A stretch of 9,494 bases of DNA from Chryseobacterium sp. UBA6632 (GCA_002455915.1 DKLU01000040.1:1-9494); one strand, 5' to 3'. Positions 1 through 7,517 are shown, counted from the stretch's first letter. Translations and numbers: made by a program. Notes: a model not told the origin generated them from the sequence alone.

Positions 1-3000
1 CAGTTGCTCCTAAAATAAAGGTCTTTGCAGACGGATATGTAGTGTAATCAATACCCAAAGACTGGTTTCCTCCCACTTGCTTGTTGGTGTCTACCACAGG
101 ATCATATCCTGTATAATTGGTAATCGTGAATACATTCTGAGCACTTACATATAGATTGATGCTTCTCAGGAATTTTAACTGATTCATATCGAAAGTATAA
201 CCTAATCTCACATTATTCAAACGGATAAAGTCTGATTTTTCAAGATATAAAGAAGACAATTGCGGCTGATTGGTAAAACTTGCCCCAGAATCGTAAAAGT
301 TTTTCAATACGTTTTTGTCTGAAGCCAAGTTGTTGATATTTAAATCCAGCGCGGTATTGTTTACCAAATATCCACCTGTTTGTCCGATAAATGAGAATGA
401 GAAGTCAAACTTCTTATATTTCATATAAGAATTGATTCCGAAAGTGAAATTAGGAATGGCACCTTCGAAGATTTTTCTGTCATTCTGATCTATTCTTCCG
501 TCACCGTTTACATCTTCATAAATATACTTTCCGTTGGCATCGATTCCCTGATAATTCAGCATATAGAAAGATCCCGCTTCATATCCGTTTTTATAGATAT
601 TCGCCGTAACCCCTGAAAGCCCCGGACCGGAAACCTCACCAGAATAAATTGCAGAAACTGGAAGCCCTTTAATCACATTATTAACTGTCGCTCCATTCAC
701 ATCAAAATTCCAAGTGAAATTTTCGTTTTTAATAATTTCTGAACCTATAGAGAATTCGAAACCTTTATTTACAATTTGTGCATCTACATTTCTCCAAACG
801 GTACTTGTAGGGCTCAACGGACTTGAAGGAATATTAAGTATAGGATCTCTTGTTACCTTATTATAATATTCTAATGATCCGTACAATCTGTTTCTCCATA
901 AGCTGAAATCTGCACCAATATTGGTTTGTTCCACCACTTCCCACTTCAGATCAGGATTTACCGTTCTGTTGATCACAACACCATTAACAAGATCTAAATT
1001 ATCATACAAATAATATCCTGCCGACTGCGCCAGTGAAGAACTTGCTTGTGTAATTTTATTCGGAACCTCTTGGTTACCCGTCTGTCCCCAGCTTCCTCTT
1101 AATTTTAATTCATTGACAAACTGAGAATCTTGCAGAAAGTTTTCGTTAGAAATCGTCCAGCCCACAGCCACAGAAGGGAAATATCCGTATTTATTGTTAT
1201 CTCCGAAACGTGTAGAACCATCCGCTCTTAATGAAGCGGTTAACAAATATTTCTTATCAAAGTTATAATTTACCCTTCCGAAATACGATTGCAGCTCATT
1301 TTCCTGTGCATATCCCGCTCCCGGAACAAATGCTGTTCCTGAATATCCAGGATTAATATCTGGTGAAATTCCTGCTCCTTTATCTGCAATATCCTTTACG
1401 CCAAAATAAGTTCCTGTCGCTTTGAATTTCTGATAAGAGAAACCTCCCAGTAAACTAAAATTATGTTTATCTAAGCTAAGATCATACGTTAAATAATGCT
1501 CCAAAAGTACATTGTAAGAATCCAGATTAGCCTGAACATATACTCCTTTCGGTGTTCTGTCGGTAAGGTTAGGATACATGGTCGTATTTCTTTCCGATAC
1601 GGTTTTATCAATCCCTAAGTTGAATTTATAATTTAACCCCGGTAAGATTCTCAACGTAGCTTCTGTATTTCCTAATATCCTTGTGGTATTGGTTTTGTCT
1701 TCATACTTACTCAACAGATACAAAGGATTGTAGTGAGCATTCATGTTAAAATTGGTATAATTTCCGTTTTGATCGTACACAGAACGTGTAGGATTCGCCA
1801 TTAAAGCGTGGATAATCACCTGCCCGTCTGATCCCGCATTGGCACCGTTTGGAATTCCGGTTTCCTTGATATCACTTGCGGTAAGGTTTAATTTAATTTT
1901 TAATCTTTTATTGTCGAAGAAAGATTCTTCAGCATTTAAACGGGCTGTTGTTCTTTTAAAGCCACTGTTTAAAACGATACCATCCTGATCCATGTGAGAA
2001 AGGGATGCAAAATAATTTCCCGATTCCGTAGATTTTGAGAAGGAAACCGAATGATTCTGAGAAACGGCATTTCTGTAAATCTCATCCTGCCAGTCTGTAC
2101 TTCCTCCGTGGTCGTATAATTTATCAATTCCTGCGCCTCTGTATTCGTCAGCGGTCATCAGGTCTAATTTTTTAATCACCGAAGAAAAACCTAAATACGT
2201 ATCATACGTAAACAAAGGATCTCCCTTTTTTCCTCTTTTCGTGGTTACCAAAACTACCCCGTTGGAACCTCTTGCTCCATAAATGGCAGCAGCAGAAGCA
2301 TCTTTTAATACCGTGATCGATTCAATATCACTTGTATTCAAAAAGTTTAACGGGTTTTTTGCCTGCGCATTTCCTAAACCGACATTCGGCCCCGAAGCAC
2401 TTACCGCATCATTACTCAACGGAACCCCGTCTACAACGAACAAAGGAGTACTTCCACTTCTGATGGAACCAATCCCTCTGATCGAAACATTCACTCCTGC
2501 TCCTGGCTCTCCACTGGTCTGAACAATACGAACTCCCGCAATTTTACCCTGCATCAGATTATCAACAGAAATATTCATTCCCTCTTTGAAATTTTCAGCT
2601 TTCAATTGGCTCACGGCACCCGTTAAGTCAGATTTTTTCTGAGATCCGTAACCTACCAAAGTCACTTCTTCAATAGAAGTGGCTTCTTTTTTAGATTGCA
2701 ATTTTACAGAAACTGAAGTTCCGGTAATTTTAACCATCTGTACGGTATATCCGTCATAAGAAATGGATAAAGTTTGCCCGATGGCTGCAGAAATAGTAAA
2801 GTTTCCGGATGCATCGGTAGTTGCTGTGTCTCCGGTTTCCACAACGGTGATTTTGGCACCTTCAATGGTTGAACCGTCCTGATCTGTTACATTCCCGGAA
2901 ATTGTTTCGTTCACCTGTGAAAAGACAGGATAGTTTGAAGTAAATCCTTCAGCATTAGCTTGGTTGGCTACCAAAAAAAGTAACGCAATTGGAATTAGCT

Positions 3001-3034
3001 TTTTAAATTTAAAAAAATTAATTTTGTGGTACAT
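1..3034 (-). CDS. SusC/RagA-family TonB-linked outer-membrane transporter, 3' end cut by window edge
   Basis: One uninterrupted frame of 1011 codons runs leftward from the ATG at 3032-3034 off the left edge. Residues 1-28 are a signal peptide (basic start, hydrophobic LIPIALLFLVA core, cleavage after ANQANA). Residues about 45-112 form a carboxypeptidase-regulatory-like beta domain (GNVTDQDGSTIEGAKI). EEVTLVGYG at 122-130 is TonB-box-like. The plug follows to about 270, with SIRGIGS, PLFVVDGVPL and the SusC signature around Y252 (YGARGSNGVVLVTTKRG). The rest is the beta-barrel, and the last visible residues, FILGAT, suggest only a few codons are missing. The family usually has about 1000 residues and imports oligosaccharides or peptides with a SusD lipoprotein, expected just beyond the edge. 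There is no STN domain, so anti-sigma signalling through this receptor is unlikely. The substrate cannot be told from sequence. No Shine-Dalgarno precedes the start, as is usual in Bacteroidota. Confidence 0.95.
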   Translation of the reverse strand, partial: MYHKINFFKFKKLIPIALLFLVANQANAEGFTSNYPVFSQVNETISGNVTDQDGSTIEGAKITVVETGDTATTDASGNFTISAAIGQTLSISYDGYTVQMVKITGTSVSVKLQSKKEATSIEEVTLVGYGSQKKSDLTGAVSQLKAENFKEGMNISVDNLMQGKIAGVRIVQTSGEPGAGVNVSIRGIGSIRSGSTPLFVVDGVPLSNDAVSASGPNVGLGNAQAKNPLNFLNTSDIESITVLKDASAAAIYGARGSNGVVLVTTKRGKKGDPLFTYDTYLGFSSVIKKLDLMTADEYRGAGIDKLYDHGGSTDWQDEIYRNAVSQNHSVSFSKSTESGNYFASLSHMDQDGIVLNSGFKRTTARLNAEESFFDNKRLKIKLNLTASDIKETGIPNGANAGSDGQVIIHALMANPTRSVYDQNGNYTNFNMNAHYNPLYLLSKYEDKTNTTRILGNTEATLRILPGLNYKFNLGIDKTVSERNTTMYPNLTDRTPKGVYVQANLDSYNVLLEHYLTYDLSLDKHNFSLLGGFSYQKFKATGTYFGVKDIADKGAGISPDINPGYSGTAFVPGAGYAQENELQSYFGRVNYNFDKKYLLTASLRADGSTRFGDNNKYGYFPSVAVGWTISNENFLQDSQFVNELKLRGSWGQTGNQEVPNKITQASSSLAQSAGYYLYDNLDLVNGVVINRTVNPDLKWEVVEQTNIGADFSLWRNRLYGSLEYYNKVTRDPILNIPSSPLSPTSTVWRNVDAQIVNKGFEFSIGSEIIKNENFTWNFDVNGATVNNVIKGLPVSAIYSGEVSGPGLSGVTANIYKNGYEAGSFYMLNYQGIDANGKYIYEDVNGDGRIDQNDRKIFEGAIPNFTFGINSYMKYKKFDFSFSFIGQTGGYLVNNTALDLNINNLASDKNVLKNFYDSGASFTNQPQLSSLYLEKSDFIRLNNVRLGYTFDMNQLKFLRSINLYVSAQNVFTITNYTGYDPVVDTNKQVGGNQSLGIDYTTYPSAKTFILGAT

Positions 3035-3065
3035 ATCAATAAGTAAAGTAATTGCACGACGTTAC

Positions 3066-3122
3066 ATTGCTTATTCAAAAGCCGCTGTTGTTCCCGCAAC
3101 AGTGGTTTTGCTTTCAGGCAAT
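3066..3122 (-). ncRNA. Long stem-loop in the 5' leader of the SusC-type gene
   Basis: The core is an inverted repeat, 3082-3090 with 3097-3105 (CCGCTGTTG / CAACAGTGG), around a 6-nt loop. It is extended by CAAAA (3076-3080) with TTTTG (3106-3110) across one bulged base, and by ATTGC (3066-3070) with GCAAT (3118-3122) beyond an internal loop. Read on the plus strand, the imperfect core pair is a G-U wobble; read on the minus strand (the receptor's leader) it is an A-C mismatch. It lies about 32-88 nt before the receptor start. It could be a cis-acting leader structure, or the 3' end of an antisense RNA, since PUL-associated antisense RNAs near susC 5' ends are known in Bacteroides. No known RNA family was recognised. 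Confidence 0.5.
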
Positions 3123-3146
3123 CGCTAGTTTTTATTTTTCGGCATA

Positions 3147-3154
3147 CAAAGTAA
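3147..3154 (-). promoter_or_regulatory. Candidate -7 promoter element of the SusC-type gene
   Basis: On the minus strand the site reads TTACTTTG, seven of eight to the Bacteroidota -7 consensus TAnnTTTG. No convincing -33 TTG sits at the usual spacing. Transcription would begin near 3140, giving a leader of roughly 105 nt that contains the stem-loop at 3066-3122. Confidence 0.35.
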
Positions 3155-3176
3155 AAGCATCTACCACGAAGTCATT

Positions 3177-3313
3177 TTAACATAATATTATCTTAAAATC
3201 AAAAAAACATCAATAGCTATAAACGAGAAAATAGAATAATATTAATTATCAACCATTTATAAACGGACAATTTTCATCATTTACAAAAGCTTAAAAAACA
3301 CTTAACATAATAT
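3177..3313. repeat. 12-bp direct repeat TTAACATAATAT (3177-3188 and 3302-3313)
   Basis: Two identical 12-mers in the same orientation lie 125 bp apart in the divergent intergenic region. Each sits 22-27 bp upstream of one of the two outward-facing candidate -7 elements. The sequence is AT-only apart from one C, so chance is possible; a shared activator site is the alternative. Confidence 0.35.
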
Positions 3314-3339
3314 ATAAACAGCAGCCAGTGAAGAGTCGC

Positions 3340-3347
3340 TAATTTCG
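3340..3347 (+). promoter_or_regulatory. Candidate -7 promoter element (TAATTTCG) of the PI-PLC gene
   Basis: TAATTTCG matches TAnnTTTG at all but one fixed position and ends 20 nt before the ATG. The same 8-mer precedes the phosphoesterase gene (6577-6584, minus) and the kinase gene (8078-8085). With its flanks (CTAATTTCGC) it is identical to the phosphoesterase copy. A -33 TTG is not evident. Confidence 0.5.
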
Positions 3348-3367
3348 CATGTACAAAATTCGACGAC

Positions 3368-4441
3368 ATGAAAAAGGCAGTTTTCTTGGGCTTATATTTA
3401 TCAACATTCCATCTATTTTGGTCACAATCTCAAAACCTTAATGATTTAAAAATCAACGAAATTCAGGTAATTGGTTCACACAATTCTTATAAAAAGGCAA
3501 TTCTTCCTGAAGTTTACAGTTATTTGGAAAAGAAAGATACGTTACATCTTTTACCAAGAATTCAGTATGAACACATCCCTATTCCCCAACAATTGGATCT
3601 GGGACTAAGAAATCTGGAAATTGATGTATATGCCGATAGCAAAGGCGGAAAATATGCCCATCCGAAAATTTTAGATCTGGTAAAAACTACGGAGCCTTTT
3701 GACCCGACCGGAAAAATGAAAAAACCTGGCTATAAAATGATTCATATTACGGATATTGACTATCAAACATGGTATTATACGCTGGAAGATTGTTTAAAAG
3801 ATTTAAAAAAATGGTCTGATGCACATCCTGATCACGATCCTGTATTTATCACACTTGAACCGAAGGACGGAAAAACCAACCCATACGGAACGGAGCCCGA
3901 ACATTATACTTCAAAACTTTTCGATGATTTGGATAATGAGTTGAAAAAATTCTTAGGAAAAGAGAAAATCATCACACCCGATGATATTCGCGGATCTTAT
4001 AAAACATTAAACGAAGCTGTCGTGAATAAAAACTGGCCAAAAGTAAAAGATGCGAAAGGCAAATTTCTTTTTGTACTCGATAATAACAGTGAAAACAGAG
4101 ATTTGTATGCAAAAGGACATCCTTCGCTAAAAGGGAGAATGATCTTTACCAATTCTACACCGGGAACTCCAGAATCCGCAGTTTTATTTATGAATGAACC
4201 GGAAGATAACTCTAAAATTATAGAGCTGGCAAAACAAGGTTACATCATCCGAACCAGAGCCGATGCCGATACTATGGAAGCACGAAGTGAAGATTATTCG
4301 AGGTTTGAAAAAGCAAAAGAAAGCGGTGCGCAAATAATTACTACAGATTACTATTATCCTAGTAAATTATTCAAATCGCATTACAAGGTAAGTTTTGATA
4401 ATAATACTTACGAAAGAAAGAACCCCGTAACAGGAAAATAA
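3368..4441 (+). CDS. Secreted PI-PLC-C1-like (calcium-dependent phosphatidylinositol phospholipase C-like) protein
   Basis: The 357-residue protein starts with a short signal peptide (MKK, then a hydrophobic run to FWSQ at about residue 20), so it is probably periplasmic or secreted. It is recognisable as a Ca2+-dependent PI-PLC-C1-type phosphodiesterase with a TIM-barrel fold. The first strand carries VIGSHNSYK with putative catalytic His38. LEIDVYAD (83-90) offers acidic metal ligands E84 and D86. HITDID has the putative second catalytic His126. VFITLEPKDGK (159-169) and RTRADADTMEAR (295-306) are further active-site strands, and AQIITTDYYYP (321-331) closes the barrel. The family hydrolyses phosphatidylinositol-type phosphodiesters to diacylglycerol and inositol phosphate; the true substrate here is unproven. 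No C-terminal type IX sorting domain is seen. It is a single-gene unit with a promoter-like site upstream and an intrinsic terminator downstream. Confidence 0.88.
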   Translation: MKKAVFLGLYLSTFHLFWSQSQNLNDLKINEIQVIGSHNSYKKAILPEVYSYLEKKDTLHLLPRIQYEHIPIPQQLDLGLRNLEIDVYADSKGGKYAHPKILDLVKTTEPFDPTGKMKKPGYKMIHITDIDYQTWYYTLEDCLKDLKKWSDAHPDHDPVFITLEPKDGKTNPYGTEPEHYTSKLFDDLDNELKKFLGKEKIITPDDIRGSYKTLNEAVVNKNWPKVKDAKGKFLFVLDNNSENRDLYAKGHPSLKGRMIFTNSTPGTPESAVLFMNEPEDNSKIIELAKQGYIIRTRADADTMEARSEDYSRFEKAKESGAQIITTDYYYPSKLFKSHYKVSFDNNTYERKNPVTGK

Positions 4442-4467
4442 AACATTTTTACGATTAGATTTTGAAA

Positions 4468-4505
4468 GGAAGGACTATTGCATTTGCGATGGTCTTTCTG
4501 CTTTT
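4468..4505 (+). terminator. Intrinsic terminator of the PI-PLC gene
   Basis: The arms 4468-4481 and 4486-4499 form a 14-bp stem with several G-U wobbles around the 4-nt loop ATTT. A short T run (TTTT at 4502-4505) follows. It begins 26 nt after the phospholipase stop codon. Confidence 0.8.
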
Positions 4506-4537
4506 ACTTAACTACAAATGTCTCTTTTTATTCTCTC

Positions 4538-4564
4538 GCTGATTTTGCAGATAACGCAGATTTT
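4538..4564. repeat. Three tandem 9-bp units of the form GCWGATNNN
   Basis: The units are GCTGATTTT (4538-4546), GCAGATAAC (4547-4555) and GCAGATTTT (4556-4564). From memory, similar GCAGAT-phased stretches are common between genes in Chryseobacterium genomes, which would make this a dispersed intergenic repeat; copy number cannot be checked here. Confidence 0.55.
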
Positions 4565-4602
4565 AAAATGGAGTTCTGTAGTCAGTATGTTTAAAAAAAA
4601 TT

Positions 4603-4618
4603 ATTCGTGGATTCGCGG
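4603..4618. repeat. Tandem 8-bp pair ATTCGTGG / ATTCGCGG
   Basis: Two adjacent 8-bp units differ at one position. They lie 38 bp after the GCWGAT repeats and may be part of the same dispersed intergenic element. Confidence 0.45.
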
Positions 4619-4695
4619 CAAATATCAAAAGTTTTTTCTATGAAAACCTGTATACTTCGTAGGAAACAATAGAAATAAAAACAAACGCTTTGTTC

Positions 4696-4734
4696 ACTTT
4701 TGAATCATAAAGCTTTTTAAATTACTTTTGAATC
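4696..4734. repeat. 11-bp direct repeat ACTTTTGAATC
   Basis: Identical copies sit at 4696-4706 and 4724-4734, spaced 28 bp start to start, just beyond the 3' end of the phosphoesterase gene. The function is unknown; it may be part of the same decayed repeat cluster. Confidence 0.45.
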
Positions 4735-4776
4735 TTTTGCGTTAAAATAAAATTTGCGCATTAGTAGCAAACAAAA

Positions 4777-6564
4777 TTATAGCCTTTTTACCGTTTTTTC
4801 CTTCAAATCTATTTCAAAATGATCGGCTGGATCTCCGTTTGATAATAAGGACAAAATTTTAAACAAAGATTTCAACTGAACCATAAAAGGATCCTGAGAT
4901 TGATTTTCAATAAATAATTTTTCCAATACCTGATATTGCTCTAATCGCTCTGCAGGAATATCTTTCTTTGCCAATTCGTCTGCCGATTGAAATTTGTACA
5001 CATCTAATAATAGATCATCAAAATTCCATTTCTTAAAAGATTCTGAAGCAATGTTTTTTTTCTTTAATTGACTTTTATTTTGAATGAATAGTAGCAAATC
5101 TTCACCATTTAATGTACTTCCCTTCTGAATAAAATCTTTTGGCCAATCACTCGGAATCATTCGCAAGCGAACCAGCTCTTTCAAATGGAAAAGCATAAAA
5201 TCATGATAGGATTTTGTTTTCAGAATATCTTTATTCCAAAGAATTTTAGACTGATTTTTCTGCAAAGCTTCGTACTCTTTTTCATACAAAGGAAATAATT
5301 CATCAAAATTCGGAACCTCATCTAAAATTTTTGTTTCTACTTCTACTTTCTCCGATGATTGAATCGTGAGAATTTTATACCCCGGTAAATAAGCCGCCAG
5401 CGACGGAACCTGAACATTCACCAACATATTATCTCCTATTTTTCGAATTCCCGTGTCATTAATATGCATATGTCCCGCAAAATGAATCTGCAATCCCGCA
5501 TTTGTAAAAACCGTCGCTACTTCTTCCTGTGGAACGCGCTCTAGTTGCCATTTCTTCTCGCCAAGCAGATTTTTAATATCAGTCGTTGCACCATCATTAA
5601 AATCGATCATTGGATAATGGGTAAATGCGATTAGAACTTTGTTATTTTTCTTCGCATCATCGGCAATCTTTTTTACCCATTGGATGAGGTGTTTTTTATT
5701 GGTGAGCACGTTATTATAGCCAATACTCGCTCCTTTATAATTGGAAGCATTTTGAGGATTTTCATTAATATTTTTCGGAATATATGTATTTCCGTCGATG
5801 GCAATCATCCAAACTCCTTTTACAGGCTCTACCACATAACTTAAATCAGGAACAGAAAAACCTTTCGTCACTTCATACATTCTTGTGGAATAATTTGCCG
5901 ACTGCAATGCTTTTTTATAAGAGTAGTTTTTAAATACATCTGAATTAAAGGGCGTACTCCAGAATAAATCTTCTTTCTTTGGATAGAAACCAAAGTCTTT
6001 CAATTCATTTAAAATTTCTAAATATCCTGATTCCGCAATATCTTTAGTAATGATTTGATTATCTGCTTTTCCGATATTTCGTTTGCTGTAAATACCTAAA
6101 GGATTGCCATTATTTCCCAGAAAATCATCTTTTCCACCTTCGTTTCGATATGGGCCAACCGGATCATGGTTTCCTGGGGTTAAATAGAAATTTATCCCGT
6201 ATTTCTGATGATATTGTTTTAAGATATGATGAAGTCCGCGAAGATTATACGCCTGTCCGTCATCCGAAAAATCGCCGGGCATTGCCACAATTTTGATCCC
6301 TTTAGCGGCAATATCATCCAAAGCTTTCAGAAAAGCAAAATAATTTTCATTGAAAATTCGTGTAGAATGCAACTGAGAATCCATTGTTCGTAAAATAGTT
6401 TGCTTTCCGGTTTTAGGATTCGTAATTCCTTTAAAATCATTATCCGAAAAACTTCCGTACAAATCCTGAAAATGCACATCAGAAAGAAAAGCAATTTGCA
6501 CAGGTTTTTGTGCTGAAAAAAAAGTCGCCGCGAAAAACAGTAATGAGAATATCCCTTTATTCAT
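4777..6564 (-). CDS. Secreted calcineurin-like metallophosphoesterase
   Basis: The 595-residue protein has a signal peptide (MNKGIFSLLFFAATFFSAQ) and should act in the periplasm or outside. It shows all the metal-binding blocks of the calcineurin-like phosphoesterase fold in order: SDVH (28-31), GDFSDDG (97-103), GNHD (131-134), THYP with His316, and GHMH (364-367). These ligate a two-metal centre that hydrolyses phosphomonoesters or phosphodiesters. A long insert between GNHD and THYP (about 135-310) probably shapes substrate choice. A mostly helical tail of about 190 residues after 405 has no recognised domain and makes the protein longer than a minimal phosphatase. The substrate is unknown. 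It lies 71 nt downstream of, and in the same direction as, the membrane protein gene at 6636-7466. It has its own promoter-like TAATTTCG, so it may be transcribed alone or by readthrough. Confidence 0.9.
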   Translation of the reverse strand: MNKGIFSLLFFAATFFSAQKPVQIAFLSDVHFQDLYGSFSDNDFKGITNPKTGKQTILRTMDSQLHSTRIFNENYFAFLKALDDIAAKGIKIVAMPGDFSDDGQAYNLRGLHHILKQYHQKYGINFYLTPGNHDPVGPYRNEGGKDDFLGNNGNPLGIYSKRNIGKADNQIITKDIAESGYLEILNELKDFGFYPKKEDLFWSTPFNSDVFKNYSYKKALQSANYSTRMYEVTKGFSVPDLSYVVEPVKGVWMIAIDGNTYIPKNINENPQNASNYKGASIGYNNVLTNKKHLIQWVKKIADDAKKNNKVLIAFTHYPMIDFNDGATTDIKNLLGEKKWQLERVPQEEVATVFTNAGLQIHFAGHMHINDTGIRKIGDNMLVNVQVPSLAAYLPGYKILTIQSSEKVEVETKILDEVPNFDELFPLYEKEYEALQKNQSKILWNKDILKTKSYHDFMLFHLKELVRLRMIPSDWPKDFIQKGSTLNGEDLLLFIQNKSQLKKKNIASESFKKWNFDDLLLDVYKFQSADELAKKDIPAERLEQYQVLEKLFIENQSQDPFMVQLKSLFKILSLLSNGDPADHFEIDLKEKTVKRL

Positions 6565-6576
6565 TGTAAAATAAAG

Positions 6577-6584
6577 CGAAATTA
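6577..6584 (-). promoter_or_regulatory. Candidate -7 promoter element (TAATTTCG) of the phosphoesterase gene
   Basis: On the minus strand TAATTTCG ends 12 nt before the ATG, implying a very short leader. It shares the 10-mer CTAATTTCGC with the site before the PI-PLC gene. The spacing to any upstream TTG does not fit the usual -33 element. Confidence 0.5.
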
Positions 6585-6586
6585 GG

Positions 6587-6599
6587 CGTTTCTGAAACG
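6587..6599. promoter_or_regulatory. 13-bp perfect palindrome CGTTTC-T-GAAACG, possible operator
   Basis: The palindrome abuts the upstream side of the candidate -7 element (6577-6584). A GGCGT at 6585-6589 is also inverted as ACGCC at 6609-6613. Its place between -7 and -33 fits a repressor site. It could instead form a 5-bp hairpin as the weak 3' end of the transcript from 6636-7466. Confidence 0.4.
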
Positions 6600-6635
6600 A
6601 AATGTTTTACGCCAATTTTAATTAATTATGAAAAA

Positions 6636-7466
6636 TTATTCTTCTTCAGTAGAATCTATTGGTAATCCTGCGTATTTATCAATCATAAAAGGAGTTGCTT
6701 TTCTTAGTTCTCTGCCATTATTAGGATCAATTCCATCTGCTGTAAAAAACTCAACTTCGCCGTTATATTTTGAATACCATACTTTTCCCGCCGCATTTTC
6801 TACTGTTAAAGTATCTTTTCGTTCGATCCTTTTAAAATATTCCATCATCTCATAATCGAAAGGAATTATTTGTCCGTAAATTGGGTTTTTATCCTCGCAA
6901 TCCACGGGCTTATATTCGCTTTTATCCCAATACATGCAATGTGGAGCCGAATCTAAAATTCCTGCAAATCCAGCCCCTTTGGGTTTCTTGGAAAACATCA
7001 CACTTCCACTAGCCAAACATAGCAAAAATGCAATTTCTACAATGCCCATTCCATTTTTCTTCATGAAATTCGGCATTTTGAAATGTTGCTCATTGGTAAT
7101 ATTGATGATAATATTCGAAAGTTTTTCAACCAAAGATTCTTCATCTTGATCAACGCTTATTTTCACCGTTGTTTTATTGGCTTCTTCATCTTTCTTTATA
7201 AACGTTCGAGAAAAGTCTGTGAAATCATCATAATCTAAATACTCACTTAGTTTATTTAAAACTAAAGTTTCAATACCCGTCTCTTCTTTTGTTTCTGTAA
7301 CAAATGAATCATAATATCTAGAGAGAGTCTTTGCGGATATATGAAAGTTCAGTTTTTTCTCAAGTTCATCAGAAAGATCTCCCGCCCAGCCATACTTGGT
7401 ATCCTTATCGGAACTCTTTTTAATTTCTTTAAATACTTCACGAATTAGTAGTTTTCTTTTGGACAT
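6636..7466 (-). CDS. Single-pass membrane protein with HTH-like N-terminus and two-cysteine C-terminal domain; putative membrane-bound regulator
   Basis: I do not recognise a characterised family for the whole 276-residue protein. Residues about 1-90 resemble an N-terminal region seen in Bacteroidota proteins that looks helix-turn-helix-like: basic, with LSDELEKKLNFHISAKTLSRYYDSF (31-55) followed by ETLVLNKLSEYLDYDDFTDF (66-85). A charged linker leads to one membrane helix at about 141-158 (GIVEIAFLLCLASGSVMF). The C-terminal part (160-276) contains C177 and C190 around MYWDKSEYKPVD, which could form a disulfide if it is extracytoplasmic, as an N-in topology predicts. Basic residues flank the helix on both sides, so orientation is not certain. 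A DNA-binding head tied to a periplasmic sensor is an inference. The phosphoesterase gene follows in the same direction after 71 nt and may be its target or operon partner. Confidence 0.75.
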   Translation of the reverse strand: MSKRKLLIREVFKEIKKSSDKDTKYGWAGDLSDELEKKLNFHISAKTLSRYYDSFVTETKEETGIETLVLNKLSEYLDYDDFTDFSRTFIKKDEEANKTTVKISVDQDEESLVEKLSNIIINITNEQHFKMPNFMKKNGMGIVEIAFLLCLASGSVMFSKKPKGAGFAGILDSAPHCMYWDKSEYKPVDCEDKNPIYGQIIPFDYEMMEYFKRIERKDTLTVENAAGKVWYSKYNGEVEFFTADGIDPNNGRELRKATPFMIDKYAGLPIDSTEEE

Positions 7467-7488
7467 AATTAGTTTTTAAAGGGCATTA

Positions 7489-7496
7489 CAAAATAA
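7489..7496 (-). promoter_or_regulatory. Candidate -7 promoter element of the membrane-protein gene
   Basis: The minus strand reads TTATTTTG, ending 22 nt before the ATG, and differs from TAnnTTTG at one position. It has the same deviation as the candidate before the SusC-type gene. The -33 element is not clear. Confidence 0.35.
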
Positions 7497-7517
7497 TAAA
7501 TTCTTGACCGTGTCGCA

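Larger units (their letters stand above)
3035..3367. promoter_or_regulatory. Divergent intergenic control region between the SusC-type receptor and PI-PLC genes
   Basis: This 333-bp gene-free stretch lies between two divergently transcribed starts. The half nearest the receptor gene is of mixed composition and carries a long stem-loop (3066-3122). The half nearest the phospholipase gene is very AT-rich. Candidate -7 elements face outward at 3147-3154 (minus) and 3340-3347 (plus), and a 12-bp direct repeat occurs at 3177-3188 and 3302-3313. I see no tRNA, ORF with a plausible start or mobile-element end. Confidence 0.7.
4442..4776. other. Convergent intergenic region with degenerate repeat motifs
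   Basis: This 335-bp gap lies between the convergent phospholipase and phosphoesterase genes. Beyond the terminator it holds three kinds of short tandem or direct repeats (4538-4564, 4603-4618, 4696-4734) set in AT-rich sequence, and no plausible gene. Its look is that of decayed interspersed intergenic repeats. No clear terminator serves the leftward phosphoesterase gene; the only pairing seen is a weak AACGC/GCGTT over a long loop. Confidence 0.55.

Noticed and set aside
2283..2522. 79-codon ORF antisense to the SusC-type gene
   Set aside because: It is a shadow of the plug-domain coding sequence, with no independent promoter or family resemblance.
6628..7149. Two plus-strand ORFs (6628-6855, 6934-7149) opposite the membrane-protein gene
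   Set aside because: Both are antisense shadows with low-complexity, non-protein-like composition; the minus-strand frame covers the whole stretch with sensible domains.
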